Positions 4,620-5,581 of a stretch of DNA of 5,581 nt are shown here, in pieces (position 1 is the first letter of the stretch; each line of letters starts with the position of its first letter). The stretch covers positions 1 through 5,581 of the forward strand of contig JAGTQO010000089.1 of the NCBI GenBank assembly GCA_018396565.1. Reading direction: 5' to 3'. Position numbers and translations under genes: made by a program. This DNA is from Candidatus Bathyarchaeota archaeon. GTDB lineage: Archaea; Thermoproteota; Bathyarchaeia; 40CM-2-53-6; RBG-13-38-9. The notes below the pieces were generated by a model, which saw only the letters and a list, made by a program, of their open reading frames with translations, had not been told where the DNA came from and made no database searches.

Positions 4620-4667
4620 CTCCTACATTCAAATTAAGTCATTAAGTCATTTAGATCTAAGTAGGAG
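4620..4667. repeat. inverted repeat with an internal tandem repeat between vapC and the membrane genes
   Basis: CTCCTAC (4620-4626) and GTAGGAG (4661-4667) can pair over a 34-base loop. Inside the loop ATTAAGTC occurs twice in tandem (4633-4640, 4641-4648), followed by a partial ATTTAG. The stem lies between two convergent genes. No T-run follows it on either strand, so a terminator role is not supported. Confidence 0.45.
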
Positions 4668-4682
4668 CTGCCGAAACTTGAT

Positions 4683-5318
4683 TCATTTATATGATTTGTA
4701 TGTTACATGCCGCTTTGCTGTGACTGGAACCCACTCCCAACCATTACTCTCAACAGTAAATATTATTGGTCCTCTTATCTCGTTGACGTCGAACTTGAAG
4801 TCGTAGACTTTACCAGGCTCCGGTGGAGCCAACTGTTTAAGCCCGTAACCTTTAGCATACTCTTTGCTGTAGAGAATTCTTCCGCCGAAATAGCTCTTAC
4901 CATAACTGACTTTAGGGACGACTCCTTGTAAACCTACGGTCCAAGATATGCTTCCGAGCTCCTCAAAACATCTAACGGAATGGCGGAGCTCATCAACCTG
5001 CATGAGGGCTCTGTAAGCCTTCTTTAAACCGCTCTTGTTGAAGATCCCATACCATTCTGCGTCTACTATCTTCCACTCCGCAACAAGATCTGTTTCCGAA
5101 TCTCTTCTGACATGGTAAGGTTTTGAAGGATCGTTCAAAGCAAGGAGCTTATCTACCAATTCCTGCTTACCGACAGGCGGAATGTTGGACCTTCTTTTTC
5201 CACCGAGATACTGGAAGAAACCCATCACATATAACATAACAAAGAGTCCTGCAAAGCAGGCTGCCAGCCCAGCCAGTCCAGCCAGTAGACCTACATCCAA
5301 TTTTAAGACCTCAACCAT
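4683..5318 (-). CDS. membrane-anchored protein of unknown function
   Basis: A 211-residue protein with one hydrophobic segment near the N-terminus (about residues 9-36, rich in Gly, Ala and Leu), then GGKRR at 39-43. Basic residues right after the helix suggest that the remaining 170 residues lie in the cytoplasm. That part starts with helical stretches (KQELVDKLLALND; DLVAEWKIVDAEWYGIFNKSGLKKAYRALMQVDE) and ends in a strand-rich half with several aromatic residues (FGGRILYSKEYAKGYGLK; GKVYDFKFDVNEIRG). No catalytic motif or named family is recognised. The start ATG at 5318 overlaps the end of the preceding gene (ATGGTTGA), so the two are translationally coupled and probably act together in the membrane. 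The genes converge with vapC at 4547. Whether they belong to the element or the host cannot be told. Confidence 0.78.
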   Translation of the reverse strand: MVEVLKLDVGLLAGLAGLAACFAGLFVMLYVMGFFQYLGGKRRSNIPPVGKQELVDKLLALNDPSKPYHVRRDSETDLVAEWKIVDAEWYGIFNKSGLKKAYRALMQVDELRHSVRCFEELGSISWTVGLQGVVPKVSYGKSYFGGRILYSKEYAKGYGLKQLAPPEPGKVYDFKFDVNEIRGPIIFTVESNGWEWVPVTAKRHVTYKSYK

Positions 5319-5581
5319 AAACTATGAAAAATACTAGAACTATGAAAGAGGCTAAATTCATGATCGTTGAAACCTTCAGAATCTTCTTTACGTTTACTGG
5401 CTTGTAGAGATATTTGAGAATCGATGCTTCAACCAAAATATTGATCAATAATGCTACCGTAAATATTATGATGTTTTGATAATATGTTGAGATGTCTGCC
5501 CAAAAAAAGAAAAAGTATACAAGGTTCAAAAGTCCGGTGGCCAAATTAACGATGAAAGATGAGGTTAAAGCCTTTGCAGCC
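5311..5581 (-). CDS. polytopic membrane protein, C-terminal part (start outside the window)
   Basis: The minus-strand frame is open from the right edge (beginning AAKALTSSFIVN) to TGA at 5311-5313, so the gene continues beyond base 5581. A TTG at 5544 could start a 77-residue form, but the coherent upstream residues favour a longer protein. Three hydrophobic segments are visible: one from FIVNLATGLLNLVYFFFFWA, a second in NIIIFTVALLINILVEASIL, and a third in TIMNLASFIVLVFFIVY. The short basic loop YKPVNVKK between the last two suits the cytoplasmic side. The end overlaps the next gene by 8 bases. The motif NLAS/NLAT next to the helices appears twice, hinting at an internal repeat. Function unknown. 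Confidence 0.72.
   Translation of the reverse strand, partial: AAKALTSSFIVNLATGLLNLVYFFFFWADISTYYQNIIIFTVALLINILVEASILKYLYKPVNVKKILKVSTIMNLASFIVLVFFIVYG

Noticed and set aside
4707..4931. Plus-strand frame opposite the membrane-anchored protein
   Set aside because: The minus-strand frame is three times longer, has a membrane anchor and is coupled to its neighbour.

Overview
This window looks like a stretch of archaeal chromosome, most likely from the Thermoproteota or a related thermophilic lineage. The signs are a tRNA-Ile gene whose D-loop insertion folds as a bulge-helix-bulge (BHB) intron, TATA boxes 20-30 bases upstream of genes with very short or no leaders, an archaeal-type tyrosine recombinase, and toxin-antitoxin families common in archaea. 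The lineage is an inference; no marker gene here fixes it.

Layout. Bases 1-118 hold at most the last nine codons of an unseen gene and the tRNA promoter. Bases 119-232 are tRNA-Ile(GAU), CCA encoded, with two insertions: a 20-base D-loop intron and a 16-base insertion in the anticodon loop. Directly downstream (about 298-1317) is a heavily frameshifted but nearly full-length integrase pseudogene, so the region to the right is probably a decayed element that integrated at the tRNA 3' end. No second copy of the tRNA 3' end is visible, so the right border is outside the window or lost.

The cargo follows. There is a small putative membrane protein (1319-1546), a toxin-antitoxin pair in toxin-first order (DUF3368 PIN toxin 1640-2143, RHH/UPF0175 antitoxin 2148-2468), and a divergent pair of small genes (winged-helix regulator 2523-2864 minus; winged-helix-like protein 2927-3202 plus) that share one AT-rich promoter. 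A truncated HerA/DUF87-type ATPase remnant (3232-3681 minus) comes next. The last nine codons of that ATPase occur a second time, at 2480-2506 in the same orientation, so the regulator pair sits between two ATPase tails. Then comes a canonical VapBC pair (3904-4547) with a palindrome over its TATA box.

Bases 4683-5581 hold two minus-strand membrane-protein genes that overlap by 8 bases. The upstream one runs off the right edge. They are unrecognised and may be host genes or further cargo.

Taken together, the element appears to have lost its integrase and ATPase but kept two intact toxin-antitoxin modules of different types, which fits the idea that addiction modules outlast the rest of an integrated element. 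The points most worth following are the two-insertion tRNA, the duplicated ATPase tail around the regulator cassette, and the reversed UPF0175/DUF3368 pair.
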